A stretch of DNA of 64,000 bases from Pseudomonadota bacterium. Lineage in GTDB: Bacteria > Pseudomonadota > Gammaproteobacteria > Burkholderiales > Casimicrobiaceae. A program made the translations under genes and the position numbers. The DNA is taken from assembly GCA_009786025.1 (NCBI GenBank), contig WQUA01000002.1:5529-69528 (forward strand), written 5' to 3'. The notes below the pieces were generated by a model. The model saw only the letters and a list, made by a program, of their open reading frames with translations, made no database searches and was not told the origin of the DNA. Of this stretch, positions 36,874-46,811 are shown in pieces (the first letter of the stretch is position 1; each line of letters begins with the position of its first letter).

Positions 36874-37623
36874 TCAGTTATCGCCCGTTCGAGCGTCGGG
36901 ATTCGCAAGCCCACCCTGACCTGCGCAAACTTCGGGCTTCCTTTTCAGGGCATCCAGAACCCTTCTTTTAACCTCTTTATCATTGGTCGTGACATAGCGG
37001 GGGTATTTTTTTGCAACTTCTTCATTGACGATAACCCCCTGCTTTTGAACCCCCTCAAGTTTATATTCATTCTTATAGTCTTTCCAGGAGAAGAATATAT
37101 CGTTGAATTTTTCATCCGGCTTATATTCAGGGTCTTTTGAGATCACCTCCCAGTCTCCCCCTGTTTGATCATCCAATAAAATAAAGTCATTGATCAGAAT
37201 GGGCGCAATCAACCATTCATTATCTTTTGAGCAATCAAATATAGGGTGTTTTGACACACAGTCGAATATTTCGGCAATGGTTCCGCTCCTCAGTTTAAAG
37301 ACGAGCCGCCCAAAGCCGTATAACTCCTGATCGATTTTAAACGAAAAGATGTCTCCAACCTCCGGCTTTATTCGTTTTTTCCGCTTCCCGGTTTTAATCA
37401 TCACTTTTTCAACGCGAAGCTCTTCAAAATGATTTATGACCTCACTGTTGGCGTTTACAGAAAAGCCCAGCGTCAACAGGTGCTGCAACTCATCAAGCGT
37501 TGGTTTCCTGTGCAAATCTTTTTCATACGCAATTGAGATTGATTGTAAAAACCGTCGCACCTCATCCAAAACAAAATCGCCAACTTCTGCATCAGAATCA
37601 TTGTTAATTTTCCACCAGCCCAT
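36874..37623 (-). CDS. Imm26-like orphan immunity-type protein
   Basis: 249 residues from ATG 37623 (MGWWKINNDSD); the frame is open up to 37662. After a helical N-terminal part (VGDFVLDEVRRFLQSISIAY), residues about 88-190 show KPEVGDIFSFKIDQELYGFG followed by RLVFK, the opening of Imm26-type immunity proteins. The C-terminus is a basic helix ending in PDARTGDN, which falls in the 30-bp direct repeat. The gene is AT-rich, unlike tgt and yajC, and no toxin gene is near. Immunity function is by domain resemblance only. Confidence 0.6.
   Translation of the reverse strand: MGWWKINNDSDAEVGDFVLDEVRRFLQSISIAYEKDLHRKPTLDELQHLLTLGFSVNANSEVINHFEELRVEKVMIKTGKRKKRIKPEVGDIFSFKIDQELYGFGRLVFKLRSGTIAEIFDCVSKHPIFDCSKDNEWLIAPILINDFILLDDQTGGDWEVISKDPEYKPDEKFNDIFFSWKDYKNEYKLEGVQKQGVIVNEEVAKKYPRYVTTNDKEVKRRVLDALKRKPEVCAGQGGLANPDARTGDN
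36877..36906. repeat. 30-bp direct repeat, copy 2
   Basis: GTTATCGCCCGTTCGAGCGT with CGGGATTCGC. It encodes the last residues of the Imm26-like protein and matches 36428-36457. Confidence 0.6.
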
Positions 37624-37686
37624 ATCAGAACCCATCTCAAAATCGTTTAAGCAGCATAGCACGAGGTTCTCAAGCCCCCCGACCTA

Positions 37687-40241
<2,555 letters not shown>

Positions 40242-40299
40242 GGCGGGGTCTGTAAGATGGGCCTGTATTTTACAGGATGGCCTTCGTGGGCCAGACCGA

Positions 40300-40395
40300 A
40301 GGCCGCGATCCGCCTCTTTTGATGCGAAGCGCCCCGTAGGGCGAGAGTTATCCCGTCACCTCGCGTCTCTCGGCAGGGTAAACCCTGCCCTGCCT
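40300..40395. repeat. Repeat modules between queA and fabI
   Basis: GATGCGAAGCGCCCCGTAGG with GCGAGAGTTATCCCGTCACC and an AGGGTAAACCCTGCCCTGCC hairpin. Related to about 36375-36410 and 37730-37755. No gene is seen in 40242-40401. Confidence 0.5.
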
Positions 40396-40401
40396 TCTTG
40401 T

Positions 40402-41202
40402 TTACTCTTCGTCCTTTTGTTCATCAATCCCTACCGCAATTGACGAATAGCCGCAATCGACATTGGTGATTTCGCCGGTTACCGCGCTCGACAAATCGGA
40501 AAAGTAGAACGCGGCTACATTGCCGACTTCTTCGATCGTGACGTTGCGACGCAACGGCGCGACGTGTTCGACGTGCTTGAAGATTTTGTTGAACTGACCG
40601 ATGCCGGAAGCAGCGAGCGATTTGATCGGGCCAGCGGCGATGGCGTTGACGCGCAATCCTTCGGGGCCAAGGCACGACGCCATGTAACGCACGTTTGCTT
40701 CGAGGCTTGCCTTGGCCACGCCCATCAGGTTGTAATTGGGAATCGACTTGGTGGCGCCAAGATAGGAGAGGGTCAGCAACGAACCGTTGCGCCCCTGCAT
40801 CAGCGGGCGCGCGCCTTTCGCCATCGCCGCGAAGCTGTAGCTGGAAATGTCGTGGGCGACGCGGAAAGCGTCACGCGATATGCCGTTTAAAAAATCACCG
40901 GCCAGTGCTTCGCGCGGCGCGAAGGCGACCGAATGCAGCAAACCGTCGAGCGCTCCCCATTCTTTTCCGACCTTGTCGAAAAGCGCCGCGATCTGTTCGT
41001 CGGACGAAACATCGCACGGCGACAGAAAGCTTGGTTGAAACTCGGCGGCGACTCTGGTGACGCGCGCACGCAGATCCTCATTCAAATAAGTGAACGCCAG
41101 TTGCGCGCCTTCGCGACGGCACGCCTGCGCGACACCGTATGCAATCGAGCGGTTGGAGATCATGCCGGTAATCAGGATTTTTTTATCTTTCAACAGTCCC
41201 AT
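40402..41202 (-). CDS. fabI: Enoyl-[acyl-carrier-protein] reductase (NADH), FabI type
   Basis: Reduces the enoyl-ACP double bond in type II fatty acid synthesis. The 266-residue SDR protein starts GLLKDKKILITGMISNRSIA followed by YGVAQ and shows AQLAFTYLNE, HSVAFAPREALAG, SYLGATKSIPNYNLMGVAKA followed by SLEANVRYMA, and RVNAIAAGPIKSLAASGI. AAGGAACTGTT precedes the ATG. It lies 55 bases after a SodC-like lipoprotein gene on the same strand. Confidence 0.97.
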   Translation of the reverse strand: MGLLKDKKILITGMISNRSIAYGVAQACRREGAQLAFTYLNEDLRARVTRVAAEFQPSFLSPCDVSSDEQIAALFDKVGKEWGALDGLLHSVAFAPREALAGDFLNGISRDAFRVAHDISSYSFAAMAKGARPLMQGRNGSLLTLSYLGATKSIPNYNLMGVAKASLEANVRYMASCLGPEGLRVNAIAAGPIKSLAASGIGQFNKIFKHVEHVAPLRRNVTIEEVGNVAAFYFSDLSSAVTGEITNVDCGYSSIAVGIDEQKDEE

Positions 41203-41257
41203 AACAGTTCCTTATCTCTTGAAAAAACAATGGCGCGCCCTGCTTGCATCGCCACGC

Positions 41258-41833
41258 TCAAAACAAAGCTTGTATCGTATCAAAAACGCCGCAGGCGGCC
41301 ACTTCATTAGGAACGCCCGGCTTCAATTCCTGTACGGCATCGCCGGCAAAAACAAGCACGCTACGCTTGCGAAATACTTCCTCGCTGTGCTGTCCCGGGT
41401 TCGGCAAACGCACAGCGGCGTCGAGGCTGCCGTTCGTTCCGGCATAAAAAGGCGGAATCCATTTGTCCGGGCGGGTTCCCTCCGGCGTGTCGGGCGGCAA
41501 CCATAATTTGCCCGCCGAAAACGCATTCGGCGACGAGCAATTGCCGTTGTCGAAAAAAGCCACCCGGTACGACGCCCCCGGCGGCAAGCCGAATATCGAA
41601 ACCGATAGCAACCAACGGTCATCCTTCTGGTAAATCGTGATTTTGCCCTGGGCGCTGGAGCCTCCCTTGGAAAACAGCGGCGCCGCCAAGCCGCGCAGCT
41701 TGCTCTCTCCCGCCTTTTCGACGGGGGTGTCTCGCATGTCGGTCGGTTTATTGCTACACGCCGTCAGCATCAATACCGCCAACGCTATGATGAGCCCCCT
41801 TGCTACCTTTCGCCGCTTCTCGCCTTCTGCCAC
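41258..41833 (-). CDS. Lipoprotein with Cu/Zn-SOD-like C-terminal fold
   Basis: 191 residues. The signal peptide with lipobox is GLIIALAVLMLTAC. The mature part contains GKITIYQKDDRWLLSVSIFG followed by LPPGASYRVAFFDNGNCSSP, and ends GVPNEVAACGVF, which resembles the SodC strands around its disulfide (RLACGVI). The His metal ligands of true SodC (HxH in HGFH, and later His) are not seen, so superoxide dismutation is unlikely. It lies between rlmH and fabI, all on one strand. Confidence 0.6.
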   Translation of the reverse strand: MAEGEKRRKVARGLIIALAVLMLTACSNKPTDMRDTPVEKAGESKLRGLAAPLFSKGGSSAQGKITIYQKDDRWLLSVSIFGLPPGASYRVAFFDNGNCSSPNAFSAGKLWLPPDTPEGTRPDKWIPPFYAGTNGSLDAAVRLPNPGQHSEEVFRKRSVLVFAGDAVQELKPGVPNEVAACGVFDTIQALF

Positions 41834-41881
41834 GTTTCTTTCCCCTTGGTCTTCTCACCGCGTATGATATACCGAATAGCG

Positions 41882-42355
41882 TCACTCCCGATGGTACGGG
41901 TGCCCCGCACTCAAGCTTATAGCGCGGTACAGTTGCTCCGCCACCACGATACGCGCCAGTCCGTGCGGCAAGGTCAGCGGCGACAGCGACCACTGGGCGT
42001 CGGCGCTCGCTTTCAACGCCGCATCCAACCCGTCGGCGCTGCCAAGGATGAACGCTACATCGCGCGCCACATCGCGCCATTGCACGAGCTTTTGCGCCAG
42101 TTGCCGAGTGTCCCATCGTTGCCCGCGCTCATCGAGCGCGACTTTCAGGAATGCCCCGGTAGCACAGACCTCTTCAACGCGCGCGGCCTCCGCCGCCAGC
42201 ATTTGCGCGACGGTTTTGCCGCGATCGCGCGCCTCCGGTTTCAGTTCAACGACTTCGGCGCGACAGTCGCGCGGCAAGCGCCGCAGATAATCGTCAACAC
42301 CAGCCACCATCCAGCCGGGCAAGCGCTGGCCGAATGCGATGATTTTCAGCCGCAT
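41882..42355 (-). CDS. rlmH: 23S rRNA (pseudouridine1915-N3)-methyltransferase
   Basis: A 157-residue SPOUT methyltransferase. Signatures are MRLKIIAFGQRLPGWMVAG, FLKVALDERGQRWDTRQLAQ, VAFILGSADGLD and SLSPLTLPHGLARIVVAEQL followed by YRAISLSAGHPYHRE. It modifies helix 69 of 23S rRNA. It follows rsfS by nine bases, as in most proteobacteria. Confidence 0.97.
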   Translation of the reverse strand: MRLKIIAFGQRLPGWMVAGVDDYLRRLPRDCRAEVVELKPEARDRGKTVAQMLAAEAARVEEVCATGAFLKVALDERGQRWDTRQLAQKLVQWRDVARDVAFILGSADGLDAALKASADAQWSLSPLTLPHGLARIVVAEQLYRAISLSAGHPYHRE

Positions 42356-42364
42356 TGCCGGGGT

Positions 42365-42886
42365 TCACTCCGCCACTATTTTTCCGGCGGTCTTCCGGGT
42401 TGTTTTCTTTACGGCGGCTTTCTTTACCGTCAACTTTTTTGTGATGGCCTTTTCGGCGGCTTTTTTCACAGCGGTTTTCTTTGCGACCGGCTTTTTCGCC
42501 GCTACTTTTGTCGCTGTTTTTGCCGCCGCTTTCTTGAGCGGCATTCGCAACGGCACCGGCGGCGACCACAGTTCTTCGAGGTTGTAGTACGCGCGGATCG
42601 CCGGTTGCATCACGTGGACGACAATATCGCCAGCATCGACCAGCACCCATTCGCCGCCTTCTTCACCTTCGACGCCAACAATCGTCGCTCCCGCTTCTTT
42701 CAACTTGTCACGCACATGTTGCGCCAGCGCCTTGGTCTGACGAACGGACGCCGCACTGGCAATCACCAGCGTGTCGTAAAGCGTCGTGAGTTTGCGCACA
42801 TCGAGCGCAACAATGTCCTGCGCCTTGATGTCTTCAAGGGCTGCGACGGCGACTTTTTCCAGCGTTTGTTTCGATTTACCTGCCAT
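42365..42886 (-). CDS. rsfS: Ribosomal silencing factor RsfS with a Lys/Ala-rich tail
   Basis: 173 residues. The first 112 are canonical RsfS (DUF143): LEDIKAQDIVALDV, LYDTLVIASAASVRQTKALA, GEEGGEWVLVDAGDIVVHVM and YYNLEELW. RsfS binds L14 and blocks subunit joining in starvation. Residues 117-173 are an extra tail built of AAKK/VKKAA-type repeats (KKPVAKKTAVKKAAEKAITK), like histone H1-type bacterial proteins, and could bind nucleic acid. The start ATG 42886 lies inside the nadD end, so the genes overlap by 11 bases. Confidence 0.92.
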   Translation of the reverse strand: MAGKSKQTLEKVAVAALEDIKAQDIVALDVRKLTTLYDTLVIASAASVRQTKALAQHVRDKLKEAGATIVGVEGEEGGEWVLVDAGDIVVHVMQPAIRAYYNLEELWSPPVPLRMPLKKAAAKTATKVAAKKPVAKKTAVKKAAEKAITKKLTVKKAAVKKTTRKTAGKIVAE

Positions 42887-43649
42887 GAACCATTTCCTGA
42901 TAAAGAGCGTGGCGGGCAATATAGGCCAAAACCGGCGCCGGAAGCAAATCGGCAACGTCTCCCGCCTGCCCTGTTGTCAATGCCCCCGCCGCCAATGCCT
43001 CCCGGATTCGGGTGCTTGACGCCGGTTGCGGCGGCAAGGACAAATGATACACCAGGCCGGATGGGCGGGAAGTAAGCGCCTGCTTATTTTCGGTCACCCG
43101 GGGTGCAACAGCCGCTTGCAGGATTTTCGGTAAGGCGCTGAATGTCGCTCCCACCGCGCCCCCTTTTGAAAAGGTCGGGCCGTTTGCCCCCCTCTCTCCC
43201 AACCTCTCTCCCGCAAGCGGGAGAGGGGAGCCGGCACGGTTAATCACCACGAAATGCGCCACGTCGAACAATTCCTGCCAACGGTGCCAACCAGGCAATT
43301 GCGCAAACGCGTCCTCGCCGATGATCCACAGCAACGGAGTATTGGGCAATTCGGCGCGCAAACTTTGCAGCGTCCACAAGGTGTAATTCTGCTGGGGGCT
43401 ATCGAATTCGCGGGTGTCCACCACCAGCTCAGGATACGGCGCCGTCGCCAGCCGCAGCATCGCCAGCCGGTGATGGGCCCCAGCCGCTGGCGCTGCCCGG
43501 TGCACCGGCTCACGCGCCGGAATCAAACGCACCTGATCCAGCCCGAAGTGAGCGCCGACGCCGCGCGCGATGGCCAAATGCCCGCGATGAACCGGATCAA
43601 AAGTCCCTCCCAAAAGTCCCACTGCGCGAAGGGGCAATAACGAATTCAT
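42876..43649 (-). CDS. nadD: Nicotinate-nucleotide adenylyltransferase with an in-frame repeat insert
   Basis: Adenylates NaMN in NAD synthesis. 257 residues, longer than the usual 210-220. GLLGGTFDPVHRGHLAIA carries the nucleotidyl-transfer motif, IIGEDAFAQLPGWHRW is conserved, and PPQPASSTRIREALA is the ISSTxIR motif. Between VINRAG (residue 140) and about residue 170 sits SPLPLAGERLGERGANGPTF, encoded by a palindromic repeat. The insert lies in a surface loop region before the last motif, so function may be kept. The frame was set to ATG 43649. Confidence 0.92.
   Translation of the reverse strand: MNSLLPLRAVGLLGGTFDPVHRGHLAIARGVGAHFGLDQVRLIPAREPVHRAAPAAGAHHRLAMLRLATAPYPELVVDTREFDSPQQNYTLWTLQSLRAELPNTPLLWIIGEDAFAQLPGWHRWQELFDVAHFVVINRAGSPLPLAGERLGERGANGPTFSKGGAVGATFSALPKILQAAVAPRVTENKQALTSRPSGLVYHLSLPPQPASSTRIREALAAGALTTGQAGDVADLLPAPVLAYIARHALYQEMVHGR
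43140..43228. repeat. Repeat pair inside nadD
   Basis: A CCCCCTTTTGAAAAGG module (about 43158-43173) and CCTCTCTCCCGCAAGCGGGA with GAGGGG (about 43200-43228). Both are of the palindromic class found between genes elsewhere. Confidence 0.7.
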
Positions 43650-43783
43650 GCGTTTGCACTTACGTAATAAAAATTTGCTATCAATCGTTTCAAAAAAAAT
43701 CATCACCTTTTACGGCATTGTAATCGTAAAACGCTTTGCCTTTCGCTATGATGCATTTGTTCCTTTTTCTTTTTGGAGTTCTT

Positions 43784-44101
43784 ATGAAAAAAATTGCCAT
43801 GTTCCTTCCCGTTGCCGCTTTTCTCGTTGCCGGTGTCGCTTACGCCGAAAGCGGTGAAGAACTGGTAGCGAAACACAAATGCACCGCTTGCCACAAGGTT
43901 GACAAGAAAACCATCGGCCCGGCCTTCCAGGATATTGCCGCAAAACACGCAGGCGACGCCGCCGCTCCGGCGCAAATGGCCGAACATATCAAGAAAGGCA
44001 GCCGGGGCGTTTGGGGTCCGGCGCCGATGCCGCCGCAGTCAAGCGTATCTGACGAAGACATCAAAGCGATGGTTAATTATGTGTTGTCGCTGAAGAAGTA
44101 A
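43784..44101 (+). CDS. Periplasmic cytochrome c (c551/c552 family)
   Basis: 105 residues. A signal peptide (KIAMFLPVAAFLVAGVAYA) is cleaved before ESGEELVAK. One haem site is C33-TA-C36-H37, with the Met ligand in GPAPMPPQ; the C-terminal helix is SDEDIKAMVNYVLSLKK. It is a soluble electron carrier to terminal oxidases or denitrification enzymes. The ribosome site GGAG lies eight bases before the ATG. A strong terminator follows. Confidence 0.95.
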   Translation: MKKIAMFLPVAAFLVAGVAYAESGEELVAKHKCTACHKVDKKTIGPAFQDIAAKHAGDAAAPAQMAEHIKKGSRGVWGPAPMPPQSSVSDEDIKAMVNYVLSLKK

Positions 44102-44121
44102 CTTCAACCAGACCAAGACGA

Positions 44122-44154
44122 CAAACGGGCGGCAACTTGCCGCTCGTTTGTTTT
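44122..44154 (+). terminator. Rho-independent terminator after the cytochrome c gene
   Basis: CAAACGGGCGGCAA and TTGCCGCTCGTTTG form a 14-bp stem with one mismatch and a minimal loop, followed by TTTT. It ends 53 bases after the stop codon. Confidence 0.8.
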
Positions 44155-44212
44155 ATGCTTTTCTTCGCGCCTTCGCGCAAGGATTCTTTTTTGCGTTCTT
44201 TGCGTTCTCTGC
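44155..44212. repeat. TTCGCGCCTTCGCGCAAGG / TGCGTTCTTTGCGTTCTCTG repeat
   Basis: Both modules recur at 27.7, 49.8, 58.2 and 60.3 kb. Located between the cytochrome terminator and the end of mtgA. Confidence 0.6.
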
Positions 44213-44237
44213 TGTCAGTTTGCCCTCTGACCTCCGC

Positions 44238-44930
44238 TCACGGCACCACCGACATCTGCATCCTCTTCTCAATCCGTTGCGCGTGCGCTTCGAGACGCGG
44301 TGGGAAAATTTTCTGATAGCGCCGCGGATTGGGCAACATCACCGCCAACCGCGCCGCTTGCTGTGCATCCAGTTGCGCGGCGTTGACTCCGTAATAATGT
44401 CGCGCTGCCGCTTCGGCGCCGAAAATACCATCACCCCATTCGGCGACGTTCAAATACACTTCCAGAATGCGTTCCTTGCTCCACACCGTTTCGATCATCA
44501 CCGTGATGATCGCTTCTTCGGCCTTTCGCGTGTAGCTGCGCCTGGATGACAGAAACAGGTTTTTGGCGAGTTGCTGGCTGATGGTCGAACCACCGGCGAC
44601 GGTCTTGCCTCGTTTCAGATTTTTCTCCAACGCTTTTGTCATGCCGTTCCAATCGAAGCCGCCGTGGTCGAGAAAGCGATCGTCCTCAGCAGCAACGACG
44701 GCGCGCTTCAACTGTTTTGAAATACGCTCATAGGGCACCCACGTCTGTTGCAAAGTCGCTTTCGGGTCTTTTTCTCGCATGGCCGCCAGCCGCTCCGCCA
44801 TGACCGCCGTTTCGTGCGGATTGGCATAATTCCACCAGACCACTTGCGCGAAAAGCCAGCAAAAATAGAGAAACCCGGCCAGCAGCAGCCACAAAAAGCC
44901 CCATTTAAGCCATCGTTTGATTCGTTTCAT
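44238..44930 (-). CDS. mtgA: Monofunctional biosynthetic peptidoglycan transglycosylase
   Basis: 230 residues of the GT51 family. A single N-terminal TM (WGFLWLLLAGFLYFCWLFAQ) is followed by RAVVAAEDDRFLDHGGFDW with the catalytic Glu, GGSTISQQLAKNLFLSSRRS, and KERILEVYLNVAEWGDGIFG followed by AEAAARHYYG. It polymerises lipid II in the periplasm. It is divergent from gcvT. Confidence 0.96.
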   Translation of the reverse strand: MKRIKRWLKWGFLWLLLAGFLYFCWLFAQVVWWNYANPHETAVMAERLAAMREKDPKATLQQTWVPYERISKQLKRAVVAAEDDRFLDHGGFDWNGMTKALEKNLKRGKTVAGGSTISQQLAKNLFLSSRRSYTRKAEEAIITVMIETVWSKERILEVYLNVAEWGDGIFGAEAAARHYYGVNAAQLDAQQAARLAVMLPNPRRYQKIFPPRLEAHAQRIEKRMQMSVVP

Positions 44931-45064
44931 GCTTCCCTGATTGCGCTGCCGAAAATGCCTGTGTGCATTATAAGATGGGATATTTTGACAGCGTGCCATG
45001 ATGCCTTTAAGCTGTGATTTTCACGCCTTTCGCGTGTTGTGACTTCGCCAACAAAAGGAATACC

Positions 45065-46234
45065 GTGCTCAAAAAAACTGCCTTGAATCCTCTGCATCGG
45101 GACGCTTCGGCGCGAATGGTGGATTTCGGCGGCTGGGACATGCCGATCCATTACGGCTCGCAAATCGAGGAACATCACGCGGTGCGCCGAGATGTCGGGA
45201 TGTTCGACGTTTCGCACATGGTGGTGCTCGACATGAAAGGCGATGGGGTGCGCGCTTTTCTGCGTTACGCGCTCGCCAACGATGTCGAAAAACTGCAAAC
45301 GTCGGGGCGGGCGCTTTATTCGTGCCTGTTGCGCGACGATAGTCATGTGCTCGACGACTTGATCGTTTACTTCATCGACGAATCGTTTTTCAGAGTCGTC
45401 GTCAACGCCGGCACTGCCGATAAGGATGCCGCCTGGTTTGAATCGCTGCGTGCCAAACATGCGCCCGCCGTCACGATCCAACGCCGCTACGATCTCGGTA
45501 TTCTCGCCGTTCAGGGACCAAACGCCCGTGAGCGCGTCTGGCAGGTGTTGCCGGAAGCGAAGCCGGCAACCGCCGAATTGAAACCCTTTTCGGCGGTGAC
45601 GATGAAAAGCCCTCCCCTTCAAGGGGAGGGTGGGGATGGGGTTTCTTCTCCTCCAACCCCTCTCCCACAAGGGGAGAGGGGCACCGAACTCTTCATCGCT
45701 CGTACCGGCTACACCGGTGAGGATGGTTTCGAGATCATCGCGCCGCACGATGCGATCATCGCGCTCTGGCGGCAACTGACCGCCGTCGGCGTGCGCCCGT
45801 GCGGCCTCGGCGCCCGCGATACTTTGCGCCTTGAAGCCGGAATGAATCTCTACGGACAGGATATGGATGAAACCGTGTCGCCGCTCGAATCCGGCTTGGC
45901 CTGGACGGTCGATTTCAAGGACGCCGCGCGCGATTTTGTCGGCAAGGCCGCGTTGTTGGCGCAACCTCCGGCGCGTCAACTCATCGGTTTGCTGCTGCTC
46001 GACAGCGGCGGCGTGTTGCGCGCGCACCAGATCGTCCACACCGATCATGGCGATGGCGAAATCACCAGCGGCACCTTCAGCCCAACGCTGGGACGTGCGA
46101 TCGCGCTGGCGCGGATACCAAACACCGTGCAGGAGGGCGATACCGTCGCCGTCGCCGTGCGCGACAAGCGGTTGAAAGCGCGCGTCGTCAAGCCGCCGTT
46201 CGCCAAGCAGGGTAAAGTATTGATTTCCATTTAA
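45065..46234 (+). CDS. gcvT: Glycine cleavage system T protein (aminomethyltransferase) with a repeat insert
   Basis: 389 residues from GTG 45065 (AAAGGAA four bases before it). [20 protein letters not shown] followed by [50 protein letters not shown] and [20 protein letters not shown] followed by DE are canonical. Residues about 181-207 ([20 protein letters not shown]) are encoded by two palindromic repeats and interrupt the strand just before [11 protein letters not shown]. GcvT transfers the aminomethyl carbon to tetrahydrofolate. First gene of gcvTHP. Confidence 0.95.
   Translation: MLKKTALNPLHRDASARMVDFGGWDMPIHYGSQIEEHHAVRRDVGMFDVSHMVVLDMKGDGVRAFLRYALANDVEKLQTSGRALYSCLLRDDSHVLDDLIVYFIDESFFRVVVNAGTADKDAAWFESLRAKHAPAVTIQRRYDLGILAVQGPNARERVWQVLPEAKPATAELKPFSAVTMKSPPLQGEGGDGVSSPPTPLPQGERGTELFIARTGYTGEDGFEIIAPHDAIIALWRQLTAVGVRPCGLGARDTLRLEAGMNLYGQDMDETVSPLESGLAWTVDFKDAARDFVGKAALLAQPPARQLIGLLLLDSGGVLRAHQIVHTDHGDGEITSGTFSPTLGRAIALARIPNTVQEGDTVAVAVRDKRLKARVVKPPFAKQGKVLISI
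45603..45690. repeat. Two palindromic repeats inside gcvT
   Basis: CCCTCCCCTTCAAGGGGAGG (about 45610-45629) and CCCCTCTCCCACAAGGGGAG (about 45658-45678) are separated by TGGGGATGGGG. Their length keeps the gcvT frame open. Confidence 0.8.
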
Positions 46235-46263
46235 TCGCTCTTTTCAGCAAAGGATTGTTCATC

Positions 46264-46644
46264 ATGAGCCAAATTCCCGCCCACCTCAAATACACCGCCA
46301 GCCACGAGTGGATTCGCCGCGAAACTGACGGCACTTTGACCATCGGCATCACCGACCATGCGCAGGAAGCGCTCGGCGATCTCGTGTTCGTCGAACTGCC
46401 TGAAGTCGGTCGCGCGCTGGCCGCCGGTGAGGCCTGCACCGTTGTCGAATCGGTGAAGGCGGCCTCCGATGTTTACGCACCGGTGGCCGGCACGGTCGTT
46501 GCGCAGAACGACGTGGTGAAAAATGCGCCGGAACTCATCAATCAGAACGCTTACGACGCCTGGCTGTTCAAACTCCAGCCCGCCGACGGCAACGCGCTCA
46601 ATGCGTTGCTCGACGCTGACGCTTACGCGAAGGAAATCGGCTAA
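46264..46644 (+). CDS. gcvH: Glycine cleavage system H protein
   Basis: A 126-residue lipoyl carrier. [20 protein letters not shown] and [20 protein letters not shown] with lipoyl Lys65 mark the family. It shuttles the aminomethyl group between GcvP and GcvT. ATG 46264 was chosen over an upstream in-frame start because the family begins at this point. It is 29 bases after gcvT. Confidence 0.97.
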   Translation: MSQIPAHLKYTASHEWIRRETDGTLTIGITDHAQEALGDLVFVELPEVGRALAAGEACTVVESVKAASDVYAPVAGTVVAQNDVVKNAPELINQNAYDAWLFKLQPADGNALNALLDADAYAKEIG

Positions 46645-46702
46645 GCCGCGCATTTTTATCGCTCCACTTGGTTTGTTTATGGCCATTCCTCAACTGACTT
46701 AC

Positions 46703-46750
46703 CTGCCCTCTTTTCAAAGGGGCGCCCGTCGAAGACGGACAGGGGTTTGC
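46703..46750. repeat. Double-hairpin module between gcvH and gcvP
   Basis: CCTCTTTTCAAAGGGGCGCC, then CGTCGAAGACGGACAGGGGT and TTGCC. Related copies lie at about 27628, 49717 and 60406. Confidence 0.6.
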
Positions 46751-46811
46751 CTCAGTTATTTATGGGAATAGCTAAACATTTTCTCTAAAACGCTCTACAC
46801 AGGCTCCTCTC

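Noticed and set aside
44931-45064. Possible glycine riboswitch before gcvT
   Set aside because: The 134-base leader lacks recognisable tandem aptamer structure and is too short for a normal glycine riboswitch with expression platform.
44927-46048. A 373-codon open frame on the minus strand opposite gcvT
   Set aside because: It is a shadow of the clearly conserved gcvT frame; its translation is Arg/His-rich with no family motif.
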